A DNA stretch of 60,438 bases from Albugo candida (lineage: Eukaryota > Oomycota > Peronosporomycetes > Albuginales > Albuginaceae). Each line of letters begins with the position of its first letter. Positions within the stretch are counted from its first letter, which is position 1. The stretch spans positions 1 through 60,438 of the forward strand of contig CAJNAR010000045.1 of the NCBI GenBank assembly GCA_905220665.1, read 5' to 3'. Positions 32,957 through 45,340 of the stretch are shown here, one piece after another. The notes below the pieces were generated by a model. The model had not been told where the DNA came from, made no database searches, and saw only the letters and a program-made list of their open reading frames with translations. Made by a program: the position numbers and the translations under genes.

Positions 32957-34437
32957 ACCATCCGAAATGGAAGCAAATCTTCGATCGAATATCTAATGCA
33001 GAAGTCAGAAAAGTATAGCATGCTACGATGGGAGTTTCTGACCGTCCAGTAATATTGATTGAATTAGTGGTACTAAGAGAAAATAGCGCCGTGAAATTTT
33101 AACTACGCTTGAATTGTGGCATATCAACGAACAAGAAAATTGGTCCGGAATATGAATCACTATTTTGCAAAGCTTCTTGCCCGGTTCTGTTCCAGAAGAA
33201 ACGCATTGCGAAATGGTATATAATGCTTTCTTTGATATAATCAGAAAATCAATGTGTGAAGGGAATAAAGCATCATTTTCTAGATAAGTGCTCCAAGCAA
33301 ATTTTACACTACTCTCGTTGCCCCAACTCATGCTTTACCCACAAATAACTTGTAGCTTATGATCTAACCAATGTTTCCGGGACGTCTTCTTCCTTCAAGA
33401 CCTCTCACTTCCATTTTGAGGTAGATCTTGCCTTGGGAAGGTTAAAAAGCAATGCTTTTACAGATAGTGTTAGACAAATTTCGGTTACTTGCACAGTGAT
33501 CGGTCCACGAGTATATCTACACTGATGCGAAAAAGTCCAGTAGCCTTTAATATCACAAAGAAAAAAATCTGTGTGCGTTCTTCGTGATCTCCAGGTCCGT
33601 ACTTGATAGTTTATCTAGCAGCCGCTAATGCCATTCTAGATGAAACATGAGCCATACAAAAAAGGTAGTCGCTCAATAATTCGTGAATTATGGAAGTTTG
33701 CAAGCATACTGACATCTCATTTACAGTTCTATGAATCGGTCTTACCGCATAATCCAAATCATGGGGACCTCTATAGTCGTCCATATTGGGAAAAATAGGA
33801 TATGCTGTGACGAATACAGAAGAGGCGCGGATAGTTTTTCGACAAGATGATCATAATATTCAACACCAACTTCGTATTCAATACCACTGCATACTCCGAT
33901 AAAGATCGTGGCTCGCAAATGTTACGTTGCCGTGTTTAAGGCACATGCAAATATTGCTACATTGAATTCGTTGTAACCAGTTGATATTTCTCTATGCTGT
34001 CCGATCCGCCCGCCATTCGGATAGATGCAGCAAGCAAAACGCGTTTGCGCAGCTATAAGAATGCACAGCGGTTTCAGCTGTCGCATTACTGCAATTTTAC
34101 AATTCGATGAAGAAGTCATGAACTCCAAATGCTCAAGACGTGTCTCTGCGACGAGGCCGCACTGAGTCTCATGACGGCAGGCTACCCTTGCTCGCATAAA
34201 AGAGCATCCGACTAGATGCTTTTAATTTTGCTGCGGCGGAGGGCGCTTTCGAGTTGTGTGCACAGATAGACGTGAGCCAATGACGATCTACTTCGCCAAT
34301 TTTTGTCAGACAGAACTGGCACCTGACTACGCCATTTTTGAGAGTGAATTTTGGAATGAGTATTCCAGGCTAGTTGGCAACACTAACCTTTCCAGAAGAC
34401 ACACAAATGAGACGAGAAGCCAATGTTGATGCACCCT
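32957..34437 (-). pseudogene. CCG-class effector pseudogene (copy 6), N-terminal and middle part
   Basis: The minus-strand reading from 34437 downward aligns with a CCG protein. A signal-like start HQHWLL is preceded by AGG (34437-34435) where paralogues have ATG. A CQFC motif near 34320 has Glu at the position of the conserved Gly. Mid-module pieces lie at 33922-34197 and 33023-33331 (IDFLII..ALYTISQCVSSG..KLCK). Just before the transposon it reads LTSALDI...FGW, aligning with LTSNLDI...FWM of intact copy 1. Many frameshifts. The Copia element entered a few codons after that point. Confidence 0.8.
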
Positions 34438-34502
34438 AATAAAACAATCAAAAGTGAGAGATGCGTTTGAAAGTTGTCTGATCCTTCAGACCAATTATAT
34501 CG

Positions 34503-34517
34503 CTGAAAAAGTAGCGC
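34503..34517 (-). promoter_or_regulatory. Conserved upstream element of CCG copy 6
   Basis: On the minus strand GCGCTACTTTTTCAG lies about 70-80 bases before the former start. It matches ACGCTACTTCTTTC before the other CCG loci. Confidence 0.3.
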
Positions 34518-35340
34518 ACTGTAAACATTCTATGGAATAAACTGGTATGCATTTCTATTCTATTCTCTTTACCACGCGAGGGCAATATAGGTCGATTGAA
34601 ATTGAGACAGACTATGGCTTTATTGAAAAATAAAATGGAATCTTGGACAAGAAGCTCTAATGGAAGGTGTAATTCGTACTCCGTAGGTAAACAGACTGAA
34701 TTTTTTTGTACTTCGGTTTCTGCTCTCCGCATTTTCAATATGCTGTAAGGTGTGTAGTCAAAATTCAAGGGAAGACACGTAAGAAAAATCGAATTTTGGG
34801 ATGAGCAAAACAGGATTTTCTATTGTTCCCCAGCTTGAATTTTTGGTAAACGTCGAAAGAGACAATGGCCAGTAAGCAGCACACGGCTTGAGTTAAGATG
34901 TGGCCTAAAACAGATTCAGTGTCGAATCATGCTGCATTGAGCTGTGTTCTCTTTGAAATGCCAGCCAAATTGACAACATGGCGTTGTGTATGCAGACATG
35001 GTACGGCAGGACCCAAAGACATTGAACCTGGAATCGTTTTTAATTGCATATTTAGGCGTGATCGTCTGATTGCATTGGTATAATCGAGAATACTAACGAG
35101 GAATACCTTATGCATCTGATGATAGCAGCTGGACTAGTGTGTAGTTGAGCAAGAGGAAAAGTGACTGAGTATTGAAATAGACTTCAAAATATTGCGTTCC
35201 ACTGACGAGCACCAATGGAACAATGTGTTATATCTCCTATTCGTTACAGCAATCTTAGCTACTAATTTCTCTACAACTGACTCTCACATTCATTTGGACG
35301 GAACACGGAACAGTATACCGCGTTTCTTGAATAATCAATT
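34518..35340. other. Upstream flank of CCG copy 6
   Basis: No supported gene. Near 35225-35300 the plus strand (LYLLFVTAILATNFSTTDSHIH) resembles the Leu-rich start of the divergent small ORF at 21.3 kb and 54.3 kb, so this may be a third, truncated copy cut by the Gypsy element. Confidence 0.3.
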
Positions 35341-36284
35341 TGTGTTATGCGTATCTTTTAGAGACAACAGCTAACGTGTTTAACGTTACTGGCGATAAGA
35401 GATCTTAATAAAAAATGCACGCACTTCACATTCTTTCGAATATTAAGTTACAGCAGATTTCGAGCAATAGTAGAAACGAATCTGGCGGTAAGAAGCACAC
35501 AGGATATCAAAGTAAACAGTGTAGTTTATTACTTTAGAGGGATTTGTAAAGAATAGCCTTTATAGTTGAAGCTGAGGCGGTGCCTCAAGTTCAAGACATG
35601 AGCACAACGAGAATATTTATGCCAAGCTGAATAAGATAGCATCCGAATCCGAAAAAAGAAGAAAAAAATTCGTAAGTTGGATCCATCTGGACCCTTCACA
35701 GGAGAGATAACGAAAGATCGAGTTTGACGGAGGACGGGGTACTGCGAGATGGTGGGTATTTCAGGAAAGGATAAAATTTACCATGCGCCACAACTTCCCA
35801 GACACCCGATATACAAAATAGAGACGGTATCCGCTTGCATAGAGATATGGAAAAAAGTATAAATCTTGAATTTGGAGATGGAATAATCTGCAATGGAAAA
35901 TAGAATCAGATAGGATAAACTACTTCGGGAAGCATGAGAGCCGGATAACGTGCACTTAGCAAGTATTGTAGCAGATATGAGCAAGCTAGATCTGGATTTT
36001 TGCCTAGCCGATGCAAGCTCCAAATTTTCGATATGAGAAACCAGATATATCGGGTATCGGATCAGCACGTTCTGCAGGAGTATGTGGAACATGTGGATAC
36101 GAAAAAAATTGTCCAGTGGATGGTGATTGCGTTGGAGCCACCACTTTCATACTGAAAATCGTTTAAAAGCTTGGGAATGGACGTTCACAAGAGAATGGAG
36201 AAGAATCCCGTAGTCTTATGTAAACGGTGCCAAGAATTATTGAAAGTCTTCATGGAGTTGAAACCAGTATCAACATAAAACAGC

Positions 36285-36671
36285 ATGGCACACAGGGAGA
36301 GTGAAGTGAAAGATATTGAGACGACCAAGTTTGTACTATGCTCGAATTATCCGAAAAGTAAAGATAGGAAGTCTTGGAGGGCTGGCTCAAAGAGTAAACA
36401 TCGTTTCAAGTGCTTTAAGTGCGATATTACGGAGCACTCCGTTCAAAACTGTATGCCTTGTGCACCAGCAGTGACCGAAAGATTGATAAAACAAAGGAGA
36501 TTTGAAGCGGAAAGAAAAATGAAAAAATCCGTTGAACGCAAAAGCAGTGGAGAGGTCATGACAACGTGCATGGGATCGCTAATATCGATAATCTATTGCA
36601 TTCAAGATCGGATTTTGGATGATGTCCGTTGGCCTCGTAAAGGTGCTTTTGGCTGCGAAATCTTCAGATAA
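36285..36671 (+). pseudogene. Gypsy gag remnant with CCHC zinc knuckle
   Basis: An open stretch whose residues 43-56 (36411-36452) read CFKCDITEHSVQNC, a C-x2-C-x4-H-x4-C knuckle of the retroviral gag type. The flanks are Lys/Arg-rich. The rest of gag is not recognisable upstream, and the frame ends at 36671 without reaching protease or RT. Confidence 0.65.
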
Positions 36672-37128
36672 AAGATTGAAAAGTGCCATTGAAGATAGTC
36701 ATCGTGGGGAAGACGCCACTATGGCTTAAACGAAGTGTCGTTTTTGTTTAAGTGGAGTTCACTACAAATGGAGGCCACCCGTATGGCAGAATCTGGAGGC
36801 CATGGTAATTGAAGAAGATGTATCACTCTCGTTACTCATGGTCAGAAATTTGATGGAAACTAGAGGGTACTCGGTAAAGGCGATTTTGCAAGAAGCAAGA
36901 GAAAAGAAAACAATCTGAGATCCGTCCGTTGACGAAAAGCTACAAGTACAGACTCCCGTCAGTAAGTCTTTAAAGCTGAGAGAAAAGTCTGAATAAAGAC
37001 CAAGATGATACTATGAACGAAGCAGAACATTGTCTTTCAGCCCGGAAGTGACGTACAGAAACTCTTCAAGAAACGGTTAATACCATATTGTAGGGAAAGG
37101 TGACTAAAGCTCAGAAAACAAGAGCCAC

Positions 37129-38509
37129 AGTGGAGTCAGTTGACCGTCTAAATAATCTTTTTATCAAACATGGGGTCGTATTTCGATTGGAATTTGCTGC
37201 AGAACCTCCTGTCAAAGTTCCACCATTGAAAGTCATTCTAAAGTAAAGAATGAAACCAGTCATTGCAAAGTCGAGGCATTATCCACCACTTGATGGAGAG
37301 TACATGGATAAAAATCTCGCGGACCTGATAAGAACGATTTGATTTATCGTAATTCGGGTTCTCGATGGGGTAGTCTTCCGCGTATTATAGCGAAAGAAGG
37401 AAGCCGGATCTTACCGTATGACAGTAGACCTAAGGGAATAAATGAATTGATGGATCCAATGGCATAGCCCATGCGGCACCTCGAATCAATTTTGGCAAAT
37501 TTGGAGGGCGTGAGATGCTAGTTTTTTGCATTGTTTTCGATTCTACTGGCAGCAACCGTTACATACGAATAGCCGAAATTATTTTACTATGGTGACACCA
37601 GATGGCTTGTTAGGAAAACTGAGTTATTCTGGGATCGACCGATGCGATTGGTTATGAACAACAAGCGGTAGAACAAGTCATGAAGTCTGTTTTGGTAGAA
37701 GGTGTGGAGTTTTATTTAATTGATGTCTTGGGATATGATGAGACAGAGAGGACATTGCTTCATAAACTTGAGGTGGTCATACAAACATGCCGGGACTTTG
37801 GAGTTAAACTACATCCGGAGAAATGCAGTTTTGTCTGGTACACCGTATGATGTGAAGCAAATATTTCAAAGCGGAGATAAGCCATTGCAGGATTCGTAAA
37901 CAAGGCTTGTGGGAACTTGCACCTTCAGAACTAGAACTACAACGGTTGTTTGTGCCGTAAACTGGATGCGAACAACATTCAAAATTATACGAAGCTTGTA
38001 AGAGATCCGCAGGACGTTCTATGCAGGAAGGAGAAAGAAATAGATCTCATGACCGTGTTGCTACGGGAGCATGGATGGAGTTCGAAGCAGGATGAATTTT
38101 TACAAATGATTAAAGGATTTCCGACTGAATTAGTGCCCATGCCACATCTAAAAGATGCATGTGACCTGTTTCTGTATACAAATGCATCTCAAAATCATTG
38201 GGGGCTATCAGTAGTAAAGTAGCATCAGGTGAATTATCAAAGCTCAGAGGAGAGCAAGATTATTTCCCCCCCCCCTTTTTCAAAAGCAGGTCGTTCAAAG
38301 CATCTATGTTGGAATCGGCGAAGATTGAGAAAGAAGCGTTTTCGATAATGGAGATATGCATGCTGATGGAATACTTTTTGCTGCGAAAAAAAAAGTTCCA
38401 CTTATCACCGACCATCGAAATCTGTCACTCATATTCGACCCAAGGAGTGGTGATAATGCGATTTTTCGATACAGAGCCGAGAAACGCCAACGATAGTCAA
38501 TGGTTTTAG
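37129..38509 (+). pseudogene. Gypsy reverse transcriptase and RNase H remnant
   Basis: Recognisable RT pieces: KPVIAKSRHYPPL near 37251, then SYRMTVDLRE near 37411, and LLHKLEVVIQTCRDFGVKLHPEKCSF near 37757-37834, the classic Gypsy palm-to-thumb block. RNase H follows: LFLYTNASQNHWGLSV (38163-38216), where a TDAS-like motif is expected, and EKEAFSIMEICMLMEYFLL near 38327-38383. Stops and frame changes lie between all pieces. A C-run of 10 is at about 38265. Confidence 0.7.
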
Positions 38510-38754
38510 AGATGTGTCGCTATACTGTACAGCATGTGGCCGGATTCGAAATACATAGAGTGATTTGCTGTCACGGTGAAGTCACTTTACTTATCACAAA
38601 CGACGCGTGTCAGTTGTCAATAATGTGTCACCTCTAGGACAAACGGATTTTCAATGGCCTTCATTGAAGGAAATCAGAGAATATTTAATACAAGGCACTT
38701 GCGGGGCAAGCAGCCACAAACTACACCAAGGATGAGTTTAGATTATCTATGAGG

Positions 38755-40085
38755 ATCCACAGGGACGTATATGGATACCAGATCATGATGGGGATCTACA
38801 GCAAGGCTCTGTGCCATTGCCCATGCGGGTGCAGCAGATCATCGTCGAAGTGAAAACATCTATGACATTCTGGCGGCACATATGGTATGGCAAAGCATGA
38901 AAAAACACGTGCACAAGTTCGTCAGCAATTTTCACACTGTTTGGTGGTTCAGGGTGAGCAATGTTCACGTCGGTAAGACGAAACACTACGGGCGGCAAAA
39001 CCGTATGAAATTTTGCATTTCGACTACCCATCTATGCCAAAAGATTTGAATAGTTTGCGTTACGTCCGTGTGTTGAAGGATGGGATGAGCGGGTTCTAAG
39101 AATTCATCTCGAAAACCGTTGCCAGAATGGCAGTTACCGTCAACGCTTTAATGAATTGGTTAAAGCGTTACGGTGTGATATCATTGCTGGTATCCGATTT
39201 AGGATCTCATCCCAAAAATGAAATGGTGGAGAGGTTACGCAAGATTCTCGATGCAATGCGCAGCATCATTTCATTACTGCCCATTGTACATGGGCAAACG
39301 AATCTGCGGAAGTACTAAACAGGGTAATTCTGAAGGCGATGCGGTCACTTTCACGCGAGAAACAAATACGATTGGACAATAGCCGCAGTTCTGCCACTGT
39401 GTCAGTCGAGCATGAACCACTACCTTCGAGTTGACTTGGTGGGGTTTCCGCACTGATGGATTTTACTGCGCTCTTTTCACGGGATCCTATCAGTATCATC
39501 CATCAGCCAGCTGGGCGGAAAGGGATGTCGTCGTTTACAGATCATAAAACCAATGACAAAGAACAAAAACACATGCAAGAGCTTCAGCAAACATCCGCCG
39601 CTATACACCAACAAGTGCCGGATACGGCGAGGAAGAAGAAAGAAGCGGGACGAAGCCAAAACAGAACAAATTTGGTGCGCAACGTAAATTTGGAAATCTT
39701 GGCGACTTTGTCTCGTCTGGAAATGTCACTTGACGCGAAAACAAGTTAAATCTCGATTAAGAGCCCTTAACGGGTGGTGGCTACGATCAATAGATAGACA
39801 AATGACATACAGGAACTTATCGCTTAGTTTGCCCTCTTCACGCGAGATATCAAGCGTTCAAGATTTTCAGGAAATAATATCTCTGGTTTACCCAAGATTT
39901 GCGGGATTACGCAACATATGCAAATGGTCGGCCTTTGGTTTATCGCTTTTCAGACTGCAAAATGAACTTCGATACGAATCAATGAAAGGTTTTGGTCGAA
40001 CGGCGGGGCTTGGGCAAAGCCTATAATAGCTGGGAGCCTGCGCGAATACCCTTGGAAGATGTGCCGCTAATATTGGCGCGTTGAG
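38755..40085 (+). pseudogene. Gypsy integrase and chromodomain remnant
   Basis: Around 39127-39318 the reading LLVSDLGSHPKNEMVERL...MRSIISLLPIVHGQTN matches the second catalytic Asp block and downstream region of Gypsy integrases. Near 39985-40080 a frame reads VLVERRGLGKAYNSWEPARIPLEDVPLIL, which resembles the chromodomain signature (VxWKGL...SWEP...DVP) at the C-terminus of chromovirus integrases. Chromodomains target integration to particular chromatin. The copy is broken. Confidence 0.65.
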
Positions 40086-40393
40086 TACGTACCGAGGCTA
40101 AGGCGGAAGGCATGCGAATGTTCGTTCTCAATGAAACTTAAAGCAAGAGAAGAAAATGATGTGGGTTATGTGTATACTTGACAGACAAAAAGTAAGGTAT
40201 CTAACGTAACTAGCGGTCAAAGATCTTAATACATGCACTTCACATTTTTCTGAATACTAGGTCAAAGCGTATTCACGAGCAATAGTAGAAGGGAATCTGC
40301 TAGTAGGAAGTACAGAGAATATCAATATAAGCGATCATTGAAATACGCGGAAAATGCATGTTTGTGTACCACCAGTGTCAAGTCTGATGTACA

Positions 40394-41399
40394 ATTATCT
40401 TTTTCATAGCTTTGTTCTAGTACTTATAACAAGTATATCGGATGCATCGTCGTGTTCTGCATTCATCTATCTAGTATTTGGGAAATCCATCCTAACCTTC
40501 GCTTTCCTATTTGGACGCGATCGAAGGAATGTAACGTAGGTACAGTGCGACAAGTACATCAATATGGAGATGGTTCATGGTAAGGAAGTATTAAAGACAA
40601 ATACGGCTTAGTCGAATAGTTTCTATCATATTTTGTGATCCAGATCGTCATGACATTTCCGTAATAAACGACAGTCATAATTAGGTCGGGAAACCATATT
40701 TGGATTCTCAGAATTCTGTACAAATCTAGCTTTTGCTCGAGGATCGATTCAGTACCGATGGAGAATGTACAGGCTCACAAGTACGTGAAAGACATCGTAA
40801 TTTTCGAATAGTTTGGTTTATTCAATGAAGAACATGAAAAGGTCAGAAAGAATGCTAAAAAATGAAAGTCGCTCACTGGTGATAAGAGAAGAGGAGAACT
40901 ATAGGTATATTGCACACGAAATGGTCTAGTCTGGTTGGACGTTTACGCATTTCTTACTATATATATTTCAGCTGTAGTATTGTTCATACCGATAACACGA
41001 GCCTAAATTAAAAGAACATAGACCTATGAAATCTCGATCACTTTTGTGGAGGATTGAAAAATGTTAGCAAACTTTGTTGCATGGTCCCAATTCGGCCTCG
41101 AAAAGCAACACTGTTAGCTCATAAGTGCACCAGTTTTAGGTTCGTTCAATTAATGTAAAATATAGTATTTTTGGAGACTAGGCATCGAAAAGACTTGAGT
41201 TAAAAGACGCTTGCCTTCTCGAGCATCAATTAAAAAAAAAGTCAGAATGCAAGACGGTACCTCAAAGCATTTCTCTTACGGGCAGAAGACATGAGACGAA
41301 CTTAAAAATGAAAGCTCAAGCCTTTCAAAAGCTAATAAAGCAATATAATAGCCTAGAAACATGCCTATGAGTAATGAATTTGGTCTTAGAAAGCGGGGG
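40394..41399. other. Gene-free interval after Gypsy element
   Basis: Only short ORFs. No family or repeat is recognised beyond A/T-rich runs. Confidence 0.3.
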
Positions 41400-41930
41400 C
41401 TCGCCATAATTCTTCTTGACTTCGTTTTCTTGTCTTCATCTTTTCATGTTTGCTGATTTTCAACCTCCCCTTGCAATTTACTACCCTGACCTTTAGCATT
41501 ACTCGCAAAAGTGAATCTGCTGTACCTACATGTAATCGAACTTTTGCTTTCTAAGGAGATATACAAGGTTTTGCCTACACTCATAACAAGCTCGTAGAAA
41601 GCTATTCTTTTTCGAAACACCCATCATTCAGAAGCTCTGGGTGAGGGCAGATTTTATGGTAGAAAACTTTATATCACAAGGCTACACAACCATTACCATC
41701 TACAAGAAGATAATAGAGAGAGCACTAGCCTGACAAGATGTTTCGTTGAAGATGGCAAAATTGCATTCCTAATACTAAGCTCAAATAGCGATAGCTTGTA
41801 AAAATGCCGCTGTTGGTCAGGAGGATTGCTTTATCTCTTAACTTCTATGTAGATTCAGATCCAAAGATAAAGCAGTGCGAAATGGTGGATGTATAGAAAT
41901 TGTCAGCTTGTGTTGTAACCACATTAATTT
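41400..41930 (-). pseudogene. CCG-class effector relic (copy 7), strongly degraded
   Basis: No frame is open, but the DNA lines up with the C-terminal half of the pseudogene at 12736-14598. 'agatgtttcgttgaagatggc' near 41739 matches 'agatgttttgttgaaggtgcc' near 13217. 'cttgacttcgttttcttgtcttcatctttt' near 41417 resembles 12783-12800, and 'gtgcgaaatggt' near 41876 matches the 'gcgaaatggt' of copy 6 near 33209. It is the oldest-looking CCG locus here. Confidence 0.5.
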
Positions 41931-43029
41931 TGTCGTGTGACGTAGACTCGATGTATAGCGAACGCTTTGTTACTTCGCAAGAAATGTTATTGCTAGGATC
42001 TAGCAAATCTTGCCTCGTATTTTTTCACCTGTTTCAATACATCGTCAAGCTTCCTGCTAATATAGTTCAGAAGATATGGAGTTTCCTGTTAGGAAAGCAG
42101 TGAACGCATGTCCACATTCTTCTCTGCATATTGCTTTAAATTGGATCTCTCAGGTATACTCGTATACAGATATTTCTGCTTGATTCCACCCGTCTGCTCT
42201 TTTGCGTTTCAACTTGCACCCAAGCTTTTTAATTTCAAGACTATTCGTGTTGATCCAAAACGACCAATGCAGTAGTCGTAGTAGTATTTGTAGGTTTTGT
42301 TGGTCTTTTCGTCGTTTACATCCATCCAAAAAGAAGGCGTTTTGGACGATTCTGCGATTGTGACTACGTTTCACTTGAATGTTGCATTGGAGCAACCGTT
42401 CACCTGTTAAGGAGGGAAAATAGGTTTATATGCTACAGGTGATACGGTGGATAGAGTTGGCACATGTAACAATGGAGGTACACATTATTTCAGAGACGAA
42501 AGTGTTAGCCTTGTTATGTATGTGCTACATTAATAGCTGTGATTGTAGAAAGACGGCATTAGGCACTTGTTGCAATACAGGTAGAAGTAAAGTGAAATAT
42601 GTTTAGTGTTCATCCTGTTTTGTCCCCACTACGGCATGCATGTTGGATCGGCACTCCAAATTGAACATTTCAAGCTGCATATGGCTTTAGCCTGGTTCCT
42701 CCATCATCTTTCGATGGTCCTACTTGGCGACAGTCTGCCCCGTCCCATGTAAGTGAGGTCAGACTTTACCTGTTTTTGATCTTGAATTGAAGATCCAACC
42801 TCAAGACCAATGACAGGAAAAATCATGAACGGCCTTCAACTTAAAACGACATTATTCGCTTTTTTGCCTGCGGAACAACCCATCCAGCCCTTGCTGATTC
42901 GTTTTGGTACTGGCTCAAATCTCGCACGTCCGTCTTCCCAAGCAATTTCTATTGTTTATTTTACTCCATTCACTTATGCTCAATCCGCATTCGTTTTTTT
43001 CACATGATTTTCACCACACATACTCAATG
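41931..43029. other. Gene-free interval
   Basis: No supported coding sequence. Short ORFs at 42150-42395 (minus) and 42810-43007 (plus) show no recognised features. Confidence 0.3.
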
Positions 43030-43123
43030 CATTTTATTATTTCCGTTTTGTCTGCTGTTTTTCTTTCACGTGGAAATTAAGAAGAGCAGTAATCACCTCT
43101 TCTTTTGACGGACATTTTACAGA

Positions 43124-43137
43124 ACGCTACTTCTTTC
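43124..43137 (+). promoter_or_regulatory. Conserved upstream element of CCG copy 8
   Basis: ACGCTACTTCTTTC, 77 bases before the ATG, identical to the element at 54776-54789 before intact copy 2. An ATTGGTT box is not clear in this copy. Confidence 0.4.
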
Positions 43138-43200
43138 CACGGAAATAAATTTTGTCCTAACTACAGATTGAATTAATTCCTCATTTTCAAATTGTTGGTC

Positions 43201-44980
43201 ATGGTGCATCAGAATTGGCTCCTCTTTTTGTTTGCGTCGCTACTAAACTCAATTACTGGTGCGAACGACGGATTAATAATCACCGCTACATTGACACAAA
43301 ATAGTGATCTAGACAAGTGTCATTCCTGTCTGACAGATATTGCAGGTGTGGATCGACTTTCAGTTGCTTCTGATCCCACGCACGACCCGAATCACTAATG
43401 GACAACAGTACAGGTCCACGCGTCTGGTCATGCTTATTCTTTTATAGGAGCTAAACGTGATTGTCGAAGTGACCTTATATGCGGCTTCATCACAATGGAA
43501 GCTCTTGAGCCGGCGACCATCGCGCAAAATACATATATGCCTGCCAAGATGGTAGGTTCACCACAAACGGTGTGCGTTCTCACAGATGTGCAAACAAGTT
43601 TTGACTGTGGCGTCTATCTCAAAATGACAAGCGGCTCTTCAAGCATACAATAATTCCAACTGATAACCACGTCCACACAGGAGCTCTATTTGCATGTGCT
43701 ATACACACAGCTATTGGATAATTTCACTCCATGCAAAGACTCCGGCGTTTGTACCGGATCCGATATTGAAATGTCTGATGGTGCTTACAATTTTCTTATC
43801 AGAAACTTATCCATCTCTGATTTCAACGAACCTGCGAACAATGCTGTACTCAGAATGGATGATGTTCGATCAAGGAATGCATTGTATCACAGTATCAAAC
43901 CGATATATGAGAGTTTTGAATGGAGTTCAAAATGCTATCAAGTTTCCGCGAAAATCGAGCAAAAGACAGATTGCCTTAATTGCATAGCGCGAGAATCATC
44001 TGGTATTGCTGTAGTGTTCAATGTGGGCACCTTCAAGAACGAGTCAGGAAAACGTGTCAGCAACTTATTTCTCTTGTATATGAAAAAGGTGATGATTTTT
44101 CCACATACTGCGCAGTGTTATGTGAATCGATATGCCTCAGAGAGAAAAAACGATTTTGTAAAAGCATATTATGAGGCCATTGTCTTTTCAACCTCTCTCG
44201 GCAAATCGTACCACAATATGCCAATGCGGTATTTTAAACCTGGAGAAATGGTTCCGGACAATTTTCCTCTACCTCAAACTTCGAAATAATTGTGGGTAGA
44301 ACACGAGCGAGACTATAGTCAGTTCTGCCAGTCTTTCATGAAGTCAATATATAAAGCAAACCGGCGAACACTGTCACCGATTGACTTTATAGCTTTATTG
44401 ACAACAGAATGGAACATGCCTAACGTTCGCAACGCATTTCATCGGATCTCATCCGGAACAAAGGTTGTTCAAAAAGCTGACGATAATTCCTGACCAATTC
44501 TGTCGCTCTTTCGAAACAGCACCTCATCATCCAAGAGCTACGACCAAGTCACATACATTTGCAGCGAACAACTTCCCTTTTGTTCGGATTATGAGGCCAA
44601 AAAATCCAATTTTGAAATGCTTCACTTGTCTCACGTCTATATTGGATATTTTGATTACAAATTCAAACGTCTTCTGGATGTTGGGTGCTCCAAGAAAAGC
44701 TGCTTGTTTTTTGGAGTGTGGAGGTTTAGGAGCGGGTACATCACAACAGTTGGATCTCTCTTCAACTCGACCGATGTCTTCGGATTCAATCAGAGCACGG
44801 TTCAATTTGATGAAGGTTGAGGACAGTCACTCATCTGCTGGCAATTATGGAAATTATGGTACCGAGAGTCAAAATAGGGATAAGGATCAAGCGGCATAGA
44901 ATGAAGGAGCCGAGCCGGATGTAAGTGCAAACAATTTTCTTTTTATGAATACGCTTAGGGACGCGAATATGCTCAAATAG
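43201..44980 (+). pseudogene. CCG-class effector pseudogene (copy 8), recent
   Basis: The ATG at 43201 begins a signal-like N-terminus and a CHSC...G motif. The frame is kept through most of the gene but carries stops TAA at 43396-43398, TAA at 43651-43653 and TAA at 44287-44289. A one-base loss near 44441-44443 shifts the rest into frame 2. A TAG at 44897-44899 truncates the tail, whose homologous end is the TAG at 44978-44980. The third stop removes the Cys preceding the WVEHE block, and the second CxxC (CGVC) has become CGVY. The closest relative is intact copy 1. The mostly preserved reading points to recent loss. Confidence 0.9.
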
Positions 44981-45340
44981 GCGTCAACCTATTGGAGACT
45001 CATCTATAAGATCGATGCCCATTAGGTCATTTGTAGTATTATACCGGAAATAAGCATAAATTGGAAAAATCCTCTGACCATCTCGCAGCATCTAGTCCTT
45101 GAATAATATTAGGGGAGTATTTGAATGAACTAATGCATCGACAACTTTGGCTTTTGGCTTGTGCCATGTTGCTTGAGCTCTTAGGAGGATGAGACAGCGG
45201 CATCTTACAAGAATCGAGGAGATTCCGATGTTTGATGTCTTGCATTCAATTTGATGAAAGCCATTTTTACTTCTCGCAGAAATGAATGGTCTGTATCAAA
45301 ACAGACATTCGCACGACCTCTTGTACTATCGAAAGTCAAA

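Larger units (their letters stand above)
35341..40393 (+). mobile_element. Ty3/Gypsy LTR retrotransposon with chromodomain, dead
   Basis: LTR-like ends align around 35341-35598 and 40160-40393: shared 'gatcttaata', 'cacttcacat', 'gagcaatagtagaa', 'gaatctg' and 'atatcaa'. Exact ends are uncertain. A purine-rich tract (40140-40158) precedes the right LTR, as expected for second-strand priming. Inside, in order, are a zinc knuckle, RT, RNase H, integrase and a chromodomain-like end, all with many stops. The integrase-after-RT order marks it as Gypsy. Confidence 0.75.

Noticed and set aside
38265..38276. Homopolymer C-run, and the G-runs at 15.71 kb and 53.31 kb
   Set aside because: Isolated simple runs; could be assembly noise and carry no feature on their own.
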